From: Patescibacteria group bacterium
GTDB lineage: Bacteria; Patescibacteriota; Patescibacteriia; 2-12-FULL-60-25
Assembly (NCBI GenBank): GCA_018817245.1
Contig: JAHIUG010000027.1
Location: 1 to 15,611 of the forward strand
Length of the DNA: 15,611 bases
Direction: 5' to 3'
The notes below the pieces were generated by a model, which was not told the origin of the DNA, did no database searches, and saw only the letters and a program-made list of their open reading frames with translations. The position numbers and the translations under genes were made by a program. Positions 1 to 6,345 of the stretch are shown here, one piece after another; position 1 is the first letter of the stretch; the number at the start of each line of letters is the position of its first letter.

Positions 1-81
1 ATCGGCCGTGATGTCATGGCAGAAGTGCTTAATTATTTTTTTAATTTTATAATCTGATATTTTGGCTTTGTTGACGAGCAT
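1..81 (-). CDS. Transposase N-terminus, IS1595/ISXO2-like (partial, runs off the left edge)
   Basis: An ATG at 79-81 opens a minus-strand frame that stays open to the window edge. It reads MLVNKAKISDYKIKKII followed by KHFCHDITAD. The pattern of a basic start, 'KIS.YK.KKII..FC.DITA', resembles the N-terminal helix-turn-helix region of IS1595/ISXO2-like DDE transposases as I remember them; only 27 residues are visible, so the family call is an inference. A TATAAT hexamer (88-93 on the minus strand) lies just upstream, with no convincing -35 box or Shine-Dalgarno. It follows the end of the glycosyltransferase gene by about 25 bases, so the polysaccharide block may be cut short here by an insertion. 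Confidence 0.55.
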   Translation of the reverse strand, partial: MLVNKAKISDYKIKKIIKHFCHDITAD

Positions 82-105
82 AACTCTATTATATCAAGGA
101 GTTTA

Positions 106-1182
106 CTAGTCTAGAGCCTTATTTATTAGAGCGGTGCGTAATATTTTTGCAGCGAAATGCCATTGATTTCGTCCTGGGTCGGTTCGGGATCCTGCGTCAG
201 CCGTTTGGAAATTGGAAATTGGAAATTGGAAATTGGAATTTCTGGATAAAACAGTGCGAAGCGCTTCAACCCAATGTTGTGGTTTTGCTGGATCAACGAA
301 CATGGTGCCCGGTGGCGCGGTTTCAGGCAGTGCTCCGGCGGTTGAAGCAATACATGGCGTGCCGAAATTTGCAGCTTCATGCAAAGGAAGTCCGTAACCT
401 TCGTACCAAGACGGATATAGAAAGGCGGCGGCGTTTCTATATAGATGAGCGAGCTCATTATCCGAAACGCGGTTATTGGATCCTACCAACACTAATTCTA
501 AATCTTCGAATCCTTTTTCTTTTTTCAGGATTTCCACCGCCATGCTCGCGGTTTTTGTATTTTTTCGCACATCACTGGATCCGAGCGCCAAAACATATCT
601 CCCGGGGGCTGGCACGGGGGCTGGCACCGTGCCAGCCCCCATATCAAGATGTGGCGCTATAACAGGAATTACCAGAATTTTCTCTTCCGGAATTCCGAGT
701 AGACGAATTGCATCGCGTTTTGTGGATTGTGAAACAGCTAAGAGCGATGCGGCATTGCATGTCAAATCTTTGGGGCGTACAGCTTTATGCCAGAGTTGCA
801 TTTTTTTTGAAAACCATTTTGGTTCAATTAGAAAAGACAAATCATGGAGCAGCAAGGTGTAGGGCCTTTTCACTCCCCCGACAAATCCTATGTTGGGAAA
901 AAATACTCCATCTATTTTTCCAACACGCTTTTCAATTTCGCGATCAAGAGATGTAAGACCTGAATAGCAAGCAGCACTCCAAAGTTTATTCGGAACTCGG
1001 AGATGGACGTGTCTGCAGCTTGTAGCTTGTAGCTTGTAGCTTGTAGCATTACTTCCCGTTGTTGCGAGAATGAGCTCATCGTTCGGATACAAATCAACAA
1101 ACGCTTCAACCAGGCCACGTGCTACGCGACCTACTCCACCGGCGGAATCTGCCAGCGGCCTTGCATCAATTAGCCAGCGCAT
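106..1182 (-). CDS. GT4-family glycosyltransferase carrying three in-frame repeats
   Basis: Probable retaining GT-B glycosyltransferase (family GT4) that adds a sugar from a nucleotide-sugar donor to a lipid-linked surface glycan at the cytoplasmic membrane; the sugar is unknown. The N-terminal domain starts MRWLIDARPL with a glycine-rich acceptor loop (residues 13-18). The C-terminal domain starts at RYVLALG (195-201) and has the EGYGLPLHE motif, giving the E261-x7-E269 pair typical of GT4. The segment after VLVG (231-234) is shorter than usual: about 25 residues normally found before the 'xLxxLY' helix seem absent. I chose the ATG at 1182, overlapping the end of the preceding glycosyltransferase by 17 bases, over a GTG at 1197; the overlap suggests translational coupling. 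Three repeat insertions lie at residues about 46-56, 182-194 and 315-326, all in frame and probably in loops. It could be impaired by these insertions. Confidence 0.85.
   Translation of the reverse strand: MRWLIDARPLADSAGGVGRVARGLVEAFVDLYPNDELILATTGSNATSYKLQATSCRHVHLRVPNKLWSAACYSGLTSLDREIEKRVGKIDGVFFPNIGFVGGVKRPYTLLLHDLSFLIEPKWFSKKMQLWHKAVRPKDLTCNAASLLAVSQSTKRDAIRLLGIPEEKILVIPVIAPHLDMGAGTVPAPVPAPGRYVLALGSSDVRKNTKTASMAVEILKKEKGFEDLELVLVGSNNRVSDNELAHLYRNAAAFLYPSWYEGYGLPLHEAANFGTPCIASTAGALPETAPPGTMFVDPAKPQHWVEALRTVLSRNSNFQFPISNFQTADAGSRTDPGRNQWHFAAKILRTALINKALD
207..241. repeat. Heptamer tandem repeat GGAAATT (4 perfect copies plus a partial fifth)
   Basis: Four exact GGAAATT units run from 207 to 234, followed by GGAATTT. 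They lie inside the C-terminal part of the GT4 gene, where on the minus strand three units make a 21-base period encoding S-N-F-Q-F-P-I. The reading frame stays open. Confidence 0.95.
604..640. repeat. GC-rich palindrome with an extra half-copy, inside the GT4 gene
   Basis: Positions 616-640 form a perfect palindrome with 12-bp arms GGGGGCTGGCAC and GTGCCAGCCCCC around a single central base. One extra arm (GGGGGCTGGCAC) precedes it directly at 604-615. On the minus strand it encodes GAGTVPAPVPAPG, placed exactly at the hinge between the two GT-B domains. It looks like a REP-type dispersed palindrome that landed in a linker. Confidence 0.9.
1017..1047. repeat. Heptamer tandem repeat AGCTTGT (4 copies)
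   Basis: Four exact AGCTTGT units run from 1017 to 1044, followed by AGC. They lie inside the N-terminal domain of the GT4 gene, encoding ATSYKLQATS on the minus strand. The unit length is seven, as in the unrelated repeats at 207-241 and 5741-5768. Confidence 0.95.
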
Positions 1183-2311
1183 GATCAATAAAGTCACTCA
1201 TCTTTTGTGTGAATCTTTCCACGGAAAACGTTTCGGCATGAGCACGAATAGTTTTTGGATCAAACTTTGTCGCATCAAATCGAATAATCGCGTCTCCAAT
1301 ATCTTCCCAAGCTTGAGCTTCCAGATGAGTTCCTGTTACTCCGTTTATAACAGTCTCTTTGGTTCCGCCTTGTCCGTAACTGATGACCGGCCGGCCGGCA
1401 GCCATGGCTTCAATGACTGTAATTCCAAAATCTTCAATCTGTGGGCTAACGTATCCGATCGCATCACGATAAAGTTCTGATTTTTCTTCATCACTCACAT
1501 GGCCGAGGAACTCCGTTTTAGAGCCAGCCATGGTTTTTAGTTTTTTCATCTCCGGTCCAATACCGAAAATTTTTAACGGCAGGTTGAGTTTTGTAAAGGC
1601 TTTTACAACAAGATCAAATCGCTTGTAACCAACCAGGCGTCCGCCAGCAAGCCAATATTTACCCGGACCATGACCGAGTGGAATGTTTGAGATATCAACC
1701 GGTGGATGTATTACATGAGCGTCGCGTCCGTAATATCGTTTGATGCGCTCGCGGCTTGTATTGGAGTTTGTGATCATAAGATCCGGCCGTTCCGCAGCAA
1801 GACGATCCCATTGTCTTAAATTGTGTAGCAGCGGTGGAAGAAGGGCACGCATTATTTTTGGCTGCGGCAGATCATTCAAATATCCCAATCTCTCCTGCCA
1901 TAAAAATCTTGTGGGCGTGTGGCAATAACAGATATGTAAACTTTCAGGAGCTGCAATTACTCCTTTGGCAAATGAGCTGGCCGAAGAGATAACCAGGTCA
2001 TAACCGGTTAGATCAAGATGCTCAATAGCTATTGGCATAAACGGCAAATACCATTGATAGATGCGTTTAGCAAAAGGCCAGTGGTTTAAAAAAGATGTAT
2101 GAATGGTTCGATCGTTGAACTGTTTATTAACGCGTTCCGGATCGTGAATTAGCACAAAAGTTGGGGCTTGAGGAAACATTTGTTGCAGTACGCCCAAGAC
2201 TCGTTCAGCTCCTCCATCTTGAACCAGGTAATCATGAACAAGCGCGACCCTTGGTTCCGGGCGCTGATTATTCGTAGTTCCGGGAATAATCGCCTGAATC
2301 GGACTGTTCAT
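1166..2311 (-). CDS. GT4-family glycosyltransferase, WbaZ-like mannosyltransferase type
   Basis: A 381-residue GT-B glycosyltransferase, likely a lipid-linked oligosaccharide or exopolysaccharide enzyme. The start of the core, VALVHDYLVQDGGAERVL (22-39), the block DLVISSASSFAKG (105-117) and HICYCHTPTRFLW (126-138) are typical of the GT4 branch that includes WbaZ-like mannosyltransferases; specificity for mannose is only an inference. The C-terminal donor site has GRLVGYKR (224-231) and the EDFGITVIE motif with the E293-x7-E301 pair. It sits between the Y1 element and the next GT4 gene, whose start it overlaps. No clear Shine-Dalgarno precedes the ATG at 2311; in the ancestral layout its start would have been only about 55 bases from the sugar transferase stop, so read-through from that gene was probably its normal expression route. 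Confidence 0.9.
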   Translation of the reverse strand: MNSPIQAIIPGTTNNQRPEPRVALVHDYLVQDGGAERVLGVLQQMFPQAPTFVLIHDPERVNKQFNDRTIHTSFLNHWPFAKRIYQWYLPFMPIAIEHLDLTGYDLVISSASSFAKGVIAAPESLHICYCHTPTRFLWQERLGYLNDLPQPKIMRALLPPLLHNLRQWDRLAAERPDLMITNSNTSRERIKRYYGRDAHVIHPPVDISNIPLGHGPGKYWLAGGRLVGYKRFDLVVKAFTKLNLPLKIFGIGPEMKKLKTMAGSKTEFLGHVSDEEKSELYRDAIGYVSPQIEDFGITVIEAMAAGRPVISYGQGGTKETVINGVTGTHLEAQAWEDIGDAIIRFDATKFDPKTIRAHAETFSVERFTQKMSDFIDHALAN

Positions 2312-2356
2312 TTGGCTATCTTAGAGAGACTGCATCTGATAGGCAATAGACTAGCT

Positions 2357-2383
2357 GGGGTCGTATCTTGAATTCTGCATTTT
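2357..2383 (+). repeat. Left terminal inverted repeat of the Y1 element
   Basis: Begins GGGGTCGTATCTTG and ends CTGCATTTT. It is the exact reverse complement of 3292-3318 over all 27 bases; the match stops at both ends. It contains GAATTC at its centre but no strong internal hairpin. Confidence 0.95.
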
Positions 2384-2452
2384 CATCCACAGTTTTTCCC
2401 ATTGACAAAATAATATTTTTATGGCAGCGGTATATATAGGCACTCATTTATT

Positions 2453-3325
2453 ATGGCTAGAGCATTACGAATCGAATATCCGGGAGCCCTCTATCATATT
2501 ACTGCTCGCGGTAATGAAAAGAGGGATATATTTCTAACTGATCAAGATAGATTGTTAATACTCGATTTATTATCCAAAATCATTAAAAGAGATAATTGGT
2601 TATGTCATGCATATTGTTTGATGAACAATCACTATCATTTTTTGATAGAAACTCCTGACGGTAATTTGTCTGCTGGAATGAAGTCGCTGAATAGTGATTA
2701 TGCACAAAAATTTAATAAAGAGCACAATAGGGTCGGTCACTTATTTCAGGGAAGATTTAAGGCTTTCATTATCGAAAAGGAATTTTATCTATTAAATGTT
2801 GCTAGATATGTCGTTCTAAATCCAGTCCGCGCTTCTTTTGTAAATGACCCGAAAGATTGGCAATGGAGTAGTTATCGCGCGACTGTCGGACTTGAAAGCA
2901 CGCCAAAATTTTTAACTAAAGATTATATTTTGAGGTCATTTTCAAACTATTATGTAAAGGCCAAAAATAGATATCAAAACTTTGTAACAGGAGGCCTATA
3001 TGAGCCTTCTCCATTTGAGAAGATTAAAGAGGGGATCGTCTTAGGTTCTGATGAATTTATAAATAAAATTCAAAAATTCTCTAAAGATAAAGAAAAAATA
3101 AAAGAAATACCAATCAAGGAAAGGATGGTTGGAAGAAAAAGTTTAGAAGAAATATTCAAAACAGCAGATTTAGATAAAAAAAAGCGAGATCTAGCCATTG
3201 CCTCCGCGCGACTCAATGGTGGTTATTCAAATAGTGAAATAGGCAGATTCCTTAATTTGCACAATTCGACAATAAGTAGAATTGTTGATAAAAAATGCAG
3301 AATTCAAGATACGACCCCTTTGTGA
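2453..3325 (+). CDS. REP-associated / IS200-like tyrosine (Y1) transposase with C-terminal helix-turn-helix
   Basis: A 290-residue HUH-superfamily transposase of the REP-associated tyrosine transposase type. The N-terminal Y1 domain (about 1-150) opens MARALRIEYPGALYHITARGN, has the metal-binding HUH pair H60-Y-H62 in NNHYHFLIE, and a likely catalytic tyrosine Y119 in ARYVVLNPVRA. The GHLFQGRFKA block (95-104) is also typical. Residues about 210-285 form a basic DnaA-C/helix-turn-helix-like region ending EIGRFLNLHNSTISRI, probably for end recognition. The last codons (K-C-R-I-Q-D-T-T-P) are written by the right terminal repeat, while the final Leu and the TGA stop fall outside it, in flanking DNA. 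Its AT content is higher than that of the neighbouring operon. No good Shine-Dalgarno is visible. Confidence 0.9.
   Translation: MARALRIEYPGALYHITARGNEKRDIFLTDQDRLLILDLLSKIIKRDNWLCHAYCLMNNHYHFLIETPDGNLSAGMKSLNSDYAQKFNKEHNRVGHLFQGRFKAFIIEKEFYLLNVARYVVLNPVRASFVNDPKDWQWSSYRATVGLESTPKFLTKDYILRSFSNYYVKAKNRYQNFVTGGLYEPSPFEKIKEGIVLGSDEFINKIQKFSKDKEKIKEIPIKERMVGRKSLEEIFKTADLDKKKRDLAIASARLNGGYSNSEIGRFLNLHNSTISRIVDKKCRIQDTTPL
3292..3318 (-). repeat. Right terminal inverted repeat of the Y1 element, overlapping the transposase 3' end
   Basis: Exact reverse complement of 2357-2383. It ends CGACCCC just 9 bases before the stop codon of the convergent sugar transferase gene, and it encodes the C-terminus of the transposase. 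Confidence 0.95.
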
Positions 3326-3327
3326 GT

Positions 3328-4758
3328 TTAATAAACTCCTTTTCTATACAAAATGGTGAATGGTGTTTTTAGTACGATGTATAGATCCAGCCAGAGAGAC
3401 CAGTTTTCTATATACCAGGCATCGAGTTTAATTTCATCTTCAAATTCTAAATCACTGCGTCCGGAGATTTGAGCAAGACCTGTTATACCCGGGCGAATGG
3501 CGAGCACGCGTCTTTGTTGAGGTAGATATTTTTCAACTTCACGCGGCTGATGCGGTCGTGGCCCAACTACAGACATGTCGCCTTTAAGCACGTTCCAAAA
3601 TTGCGCAAGCTCATCCAAAGACCAGCGTCGAATAAATTTACCAACCTTTGTCACACGGGGGTCTTCAGCGATTTTATAGACCGGACCTTGTTTAATGCTT
3701 TTCTCCTCAATCAATTTTTCCTCAAGCTCAAGCCGTTCTTTTTGTTTGGAAAATTGAGGACCAATCGAATATTTGCGATACATGGAACGAAGTTTGTAAA
3801 GTTTGAAAGCATCGCCCTCTTCTCCAACCCGAATATTTTGGAAGATCAGCGGCATGCCGTCTTCAATAAGGATGGCCAACATCAGTATGATTTGAACCGG
3901 GCTAGTTATGATGAGTACAATTAAAGAAAAGAGAATGTCAAAAGCTCGTTTGGCGATTCGCCCCCATCCGTCCAGCGGCGTTCGTTTAACTTCGATAATA
4001 GGAAGGCCAGTGGATGTTGAAACTTCTATGTTAGAAAATCTTGCGGCAAAAAGATCAGCAAGATAATTGAATGTGATGTGTTCTTGCTCAGTGTATGCGA
4101 TGAGATCAAGTGCCATGCTTTTTGGCAGGTCAGGATCAGCCAGCACTATTACGTCGATAGGTTGTTTTTTGCGTAGTTTGTCTAGAGCGTGTTTTGTTTC
4201 GTCATTCCAATCCGCGAATTTTTTAATAACCGTAAAACCCAGGATAGGCTGCATTTTATATTCCTCTGCGATTTTATCCGCTGCAGTAGACTTACCGATT
4301 ATTACCACCTTTTTATGTCCGATTTGCGCTTTTAAAAGCATGTGCCGCATGGTGCGCAATGATAGACGCTCTAATGTTACAAACAGAATTGAGAAAATCC
4401 AAACCGCCAGAACGATAAAGCGCGAGGTTGCGATTTCTCTCTGAAAAAATACAATGGCGATCAGCAACATTGTTCCTGCTGTACATGCCAAAGCGATACG
4501 TCCGAATTCATTCCACGCTTTTCGCGGTCGCGTACTAAAGAGGCCGGCTAAGATAAATAATAAAATCCAGATAGCCACAAAGACACTGACCGTTTGAATG
4601 TATTCGGCAAATGGTACGTCTTGCAGAACCGGTCGCACCTCTGTAACAAAGCGCGAGAACCGCAACAAATAAGCTCCGACACCTGCAGCATAAAGAGCCA
4701 GGATATCCAGGGGAAGTTGGAGTGTTGTAAATGTGAGATCGATGCGTCTTATGCGCAT
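3328..4758 (-). CDS. Polyprenyl-phosphate sugar-1-phosphate transferase (WbaP/WcaJ type)
   Basis: Initiating enzyme for surface polysaccharide synthesis: it moves a sugar-1-phosphate from a nucleotide sugar onto undecaprenyl phosphate at the inner face of the membrane. Four N-terminal membrane segments lie at about 13-32, 53-73, 86-105 and 112-130. A Rossmann-like middle domain follows (VVIIGKSTAADKIAEEY, 151-167). The C-terminal bacterial sugar transferase domain starts at GRIAKRAFDILFS (266-278), with the hydrophobic re-entrant segment, FQNIRVGEEG, FKLYKLRSM, SLDELAQFWNVLKGDMSVVGPRP (380-402) and RPGITGLAQISGR (422-434). It ends KGVY, close to the family's usual GAY ending, so the neighbouring Y1 insertion has not damaged it. 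At 476 residues it is full length. Which sugar it uses cannot be told. Confidence 0.95.
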   Translation of the reverse strand: MRIRRIDLTFTTLQLPLDILALYAAGVGAYLLRFSRFVTEVRPVLQDVPFAEYIQTVSVFVAIWILLFILAGLFSTRPRKAWNEFGRIALACTAGTMLLIAIVFFQREIATSRFIVLAVWIFSILFVTLERLSLRTMRHMLLKAQIGHKKVVIIGKSTAADKIAEEYKMQPILGFTVIKKFADWNDETKHALDKLRKKQPIDVIVLADPDLPKSMALDLIAYTEQEHITFNYLADLFAARFSNIEVSTSTGLPIIEVKRTPLDGWGRIAKRAFDILFSLIVLIITSPVQIILMLAILIEDGMPLIFQNIRVGEEGDAFKLYKLRSMYRKYSIGPQFSKQKERLELEEKLIEEKSIKQGPVYKIAEDPRVTKVGKFIRRWSLDELAQFWNVLKGDMSVVGPRPHQPREVEKYLPQQRRVLAIRPGITGLAQISGRSDLEFEDEIKLDAWYIENWSLWLDLYIVLKTPFTILYRKGVY

Positions 4759-4790
4759 ATATAGGTCTACGAAATTACTTGATTACGAAT

Positions 4791-4838
4791 TACGAATGAG
4801 GGTCTATGAAAGTACGAATTAACGCGAAATGTACGAAT
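4791..4838. repeat. Direct repeat, copy A, flanking the DUF389 gene
   Basis: A 48-bp stretch that matches 5682-5729 in 46 of 48 positions. It starts TACGAATGAGGGTCTATG and ends TGTACGAAT. Weaker similarity continues for about 30 more bases (TGTTTGGAAATT at 4848-4859 versus TGTTTAGAAATT at 5732-5743). Built from short TACGAA-containing units. Confidence 0.95.
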
Positions 4839-4879
4839 TATGAATTATGTTTGGAAATTGTAAGTTGGTAATCGAGACT

Positions 4880-4906
4880 TGTTACCACCGAATCTACTAC
4901 TGGATT
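4880..4906 (-). repeat. Solitary sequence like the end of the right-edge IS30 element
   Basis: Read on the minus strand it gives AATCCAGT, nine bases, then GGTGGTAACA. The left flank of the right-edge transposase gene (15484-15508) gives AATCTAGT, seven bases, then GGTGGTAACA. No transposase lies next to this copy, so it is either a relic end or chance. Confidence 0.35.
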
Positions 4907-4941
4907 CACCATTGAATACGCCATCTAGCATCTACTTTTTT

Positions 4942-5634
4942 TCAGACACGTTTTTCGTCCTTCGCGTCCTTCTCTTCTCTTTGAATAACTTTTACAGCCT
5001 CACCACGTGCTCGGTATAAATTCATTAGTGAGAAGATCACGATTGAGGCAAAGATGATTCCGATGAGGTTGATGCCAAATAAACCGAAAGCTCCCAGTCC
5101 CGCTCTTTCCTGTCCGTCTGCGAATAAGATGCCGGCATTTACAATTGGAGGCAGAAGAGAAACTGAAACCGCGATGCCCGGTAAGGTCGGTGACATGTTA
5201 GGTCGTGCATAAGCGAATGCTGCTGCAATGCCGGCTGCCAGAGCCACGAAAAAGTCTTCGAGATGAGGTTGGGTGCGAACCAGGAGCGCAGACGTGTCAG
5301 GAGCGCGGCCGACAAATAAACTAACTACTACACCAACAACCAAAACAACAGCCATCATTTTTAATACGCCTTTGATTGAACGGGCTACCACTTCTAATCT
5401 ACCGGTCACGATGGACGATCCGAGAGTGAGAACAGGCGCGAGGAGCGGAGCCACAAGCATAGCACCTATTACAACGGGCGCATTGTTTTGTATTAAACCA
5501 ACCGCGGCGATGATTGAAGCCAGACAAATGAGTAGATAAAAACCAGGTGATGGTTTGCTTTCTTCAAACAGTCGATCTATCAGATCTTTTCTGTGTTTAT
5601 CATCGATAATGAAAAGAATTTTCCAATTTTGCAT
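4942..5634 (-). CDS. DUF389 family membrane protein
   Basis: A 230-residue integral membrane protein of the DUF389 (TIGR00341-like) family, whose biochemical role is not established. Six hydrophobic segments can be placed at about 31-48, 52-70, 90-108, 127-142, 152-170 and 181-205. The family signature is clear: ASIIAAVGLIQNNAPVVIG (39-57) followed by AMLVAPLLAPVL (58-69), with a second conserved block SPTLPGIAVSVSLLPPIVNAG (148-168). The C-terminal tail is short and charged (REEKDAKDEKRV). It lacks the extra soluble domain that longer family members carry. It stands alone between two intergenic regions holding near-identical direct repeats, so it could be a moveable or duplicated cassette. 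No Shine-Dalgarno is seen before the ATG at 5634. Confidence 0.9.
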   Translation of the reverse strand: MQNWKILFIIDDKHRKDLIDRLFEESKPSPGFYLLICLASIIAAVGLIQNNAPVVIGAMLVAPLLAPVLTLGSSIVTGRLEVVARSIKGVLKMMAVVLVVGVVVSLFVGRAPDTSALLVRTQPHLEDFFVALAAGIAAAFAYARPNMSPTLPGIAVSVSLLPPIVNAGILFADGQERAGLGAFGLFGINLIGIIFASIVIFSLMNLYRARGEAVKVIQREEKDAKDEKRV

Positions 5635-5651
5635 ATAACAATTTACGAAAC

Positions 5652-5679
5652 TACGAATGAGGGTCTACGAAAGTACGAA
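5652..5679. repeat. Direct repeat, partial copy C
   Basis: A 28-bp partial copy of the DUF389-flanking repeat (TACGAATGAGGGTCTACG onward), immediately before the full copy at 5682. It makes a short tandem array upstream of the DUF389 start. Confidence 0.9.
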
Positions 5680-5681
5680 AT

Positions 5682-5729
5682 TACGAACGAGGGTCTACGA
5701 AAGTACGAATTAACGCGAAATGTACGAAT
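5682..5729. repeat. Direct repeat, copy B, flanking the DUF389 gene
   Basis: Second full copy of the 48-bp repeat at 4791-4838, same orientation, 891 bases away, with two T/C differences. Together the copies bracket the DUF389 gene. Confidence 0.95.
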
Positions 5730-5740
5730 GTTGTTTAGAA

Positions 5741-5807
5741 ATTAGTGATTAGTAATTAGCAATTAGTAATTTGTTCTCGTGTTTTCGTGTTTTCATGTTC
5801 TTGTGTC
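5741..5807. repeat. Heptamer ATTAGTA array followed by an octamer TCGTGTTT array
   Basis: ATTAGTG, ATTAGTA, ATTAGCA and ATTAGTA fill 5741-5768. TCGTGTTT twice, TCATGTTC and a partial unit fill 5777-5807. The octamer array reappears inverted at 15421-15454. The rest of the 5635-5864 intergenic stretch shows no gene. Confidence 0.9.
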
Positions 5808-5864
5808 TTATAGGATAGCATATTTGGGTACAGAATATGGATAGATGAGCGGATAAAACAAAAA

Positions 5865-5892
5865 CACCGTCAGGAAAACTGACGGGGTTTTT
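5865..5892 (-). terminator. Rho-independent terminator of RNase P RNA
   Basis: Stem CCGTCAG (5867-5873) and CTGACGG (5879-5885) around a GAAAA loop, with GTGTTTTTGTTTT following on the minus strand. It lies directly after the RNase P RNA 3' end. A T-run is also present on the plus strand, so it could work both ways. Confidence 0.85.
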
Positions 5893-6341
5893 GTGTTCGG
5901 GCAAAACGATAAGCCGAATTTTGTACTCCGACCGAAGCCGAAGTGATGACCATCTATCTGGGACTACGATTGCTCGTAGCCTCTTGCGAGCTACCAGCGT
6001 CCCGAAAGCTTTCGGGACTCTTGCTCTTGCACCGGAGAGGGTTTACCACACGTCATGTCACCATGACGCGAGAACGGTAGCGGTTTGACGAAGTGTCAAA
6101 CTACATCCGATCACTTTTCACCTTTGCCCCAACAGTTGTCGGGGTAGTATTGTCTCTGTGGCACTTTCCCTAGATTTACGAAGTGAACGTAGGGCACGTG
6201 TCCTTTCCTTCAGCATCGCTATACTCTGGCCGCCGTTAACGGCTCTCCATGAATTCCGGGTTGCCCCAGAAAGCGGTGTTCGGACTTTCCTCTCTGTCCA
6301 ACCGAAGCTGAACAAAGCAGTCATCTGTCCTACCCGAACGA
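5893..6341 (-). ncRNA. rnpB: RNase P RNA (bacterial type A)
   Basis: The catalytic RNA that removes 5' leaders from pre-tRNAs. On the minus strand the 5' signature GAGGAAAGTCCGAACACC (6283-6300 region) and the 3' signature ACAAAATTCGGCTTAT (5909-5924 region) are both present. The terminal helix P1 is formed by GTTCGGG at the 5' end (6333-6339) and CCCGAAC at the 3' end (5895-5901). Between them are the conserved GGTAAACC block and an L15-like GGTAG that would pair with the tRNA CCA end. Length is about 447 bases, longer than E. coli M1 RNA (377). An upstream promoter places the start at about 6339 and a hairpin terminator follows. A perfect 20-base palindrome occupies what looks like the P16/P17 position. 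The ends are accurate to a few bases. Confidence 0.95.
5999..6018. repeat. 20-base palindrome within RNase P RNA
   Basis: GTCCCGAAAGCTTTCGGGAC is fully self-complementary. Nearly the same core (CGAAAGCTTTCGGGG) appears in the repeat cluster at 7985-7999, so this is probably a dispersed element that became a helix of the RNA. Confidence 0.9.
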
Positions 6342-6345
6342 CGCG

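Larger units (their letters stand above)
2357..3318 (+). mobile_element. Y1 (HUH) transposase element with 27-bp perfect terminal inverted repeats
   Basis: A 962-bp unit bounded by two perfect 27-bp inverted repeats (2357-2383 and 3292-3318). It contains a single tyrosine transposase gene reading in the opposite direction to the glycan operon it interrupts. No direct target duplication is visible at the ends (CTAGCT before, TTTGTG after), as expected for single-strand HUH transposition. Removing it leaves a gap of about 65 bases between the sugar transferase and glycosyltransferase genes, as in an ordinary operon. The boundaries are inferred from the repeats alone. Confidence 0.8.

Noticed and set aside
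207..1047. CRISPR array
   Set aside because: Units are only 7 bases with no spacers; these are tandem repeats inside a gene. No cas genes are present.
147..1480. Plus-strand ORFs opposite the two glycosyltransferase genes
   Set aside because: They have no recognisable motifs, read through simple repeats and lie opposite convincing GT4 coding frames.
2402..2441. TTGACA with TATATA upstream of the Y1 transposase as a promoter
   Set aside because: The spacer is about 23 bases, too long for a sigma-70 promoter, and no good -10 lies at 17 bases.
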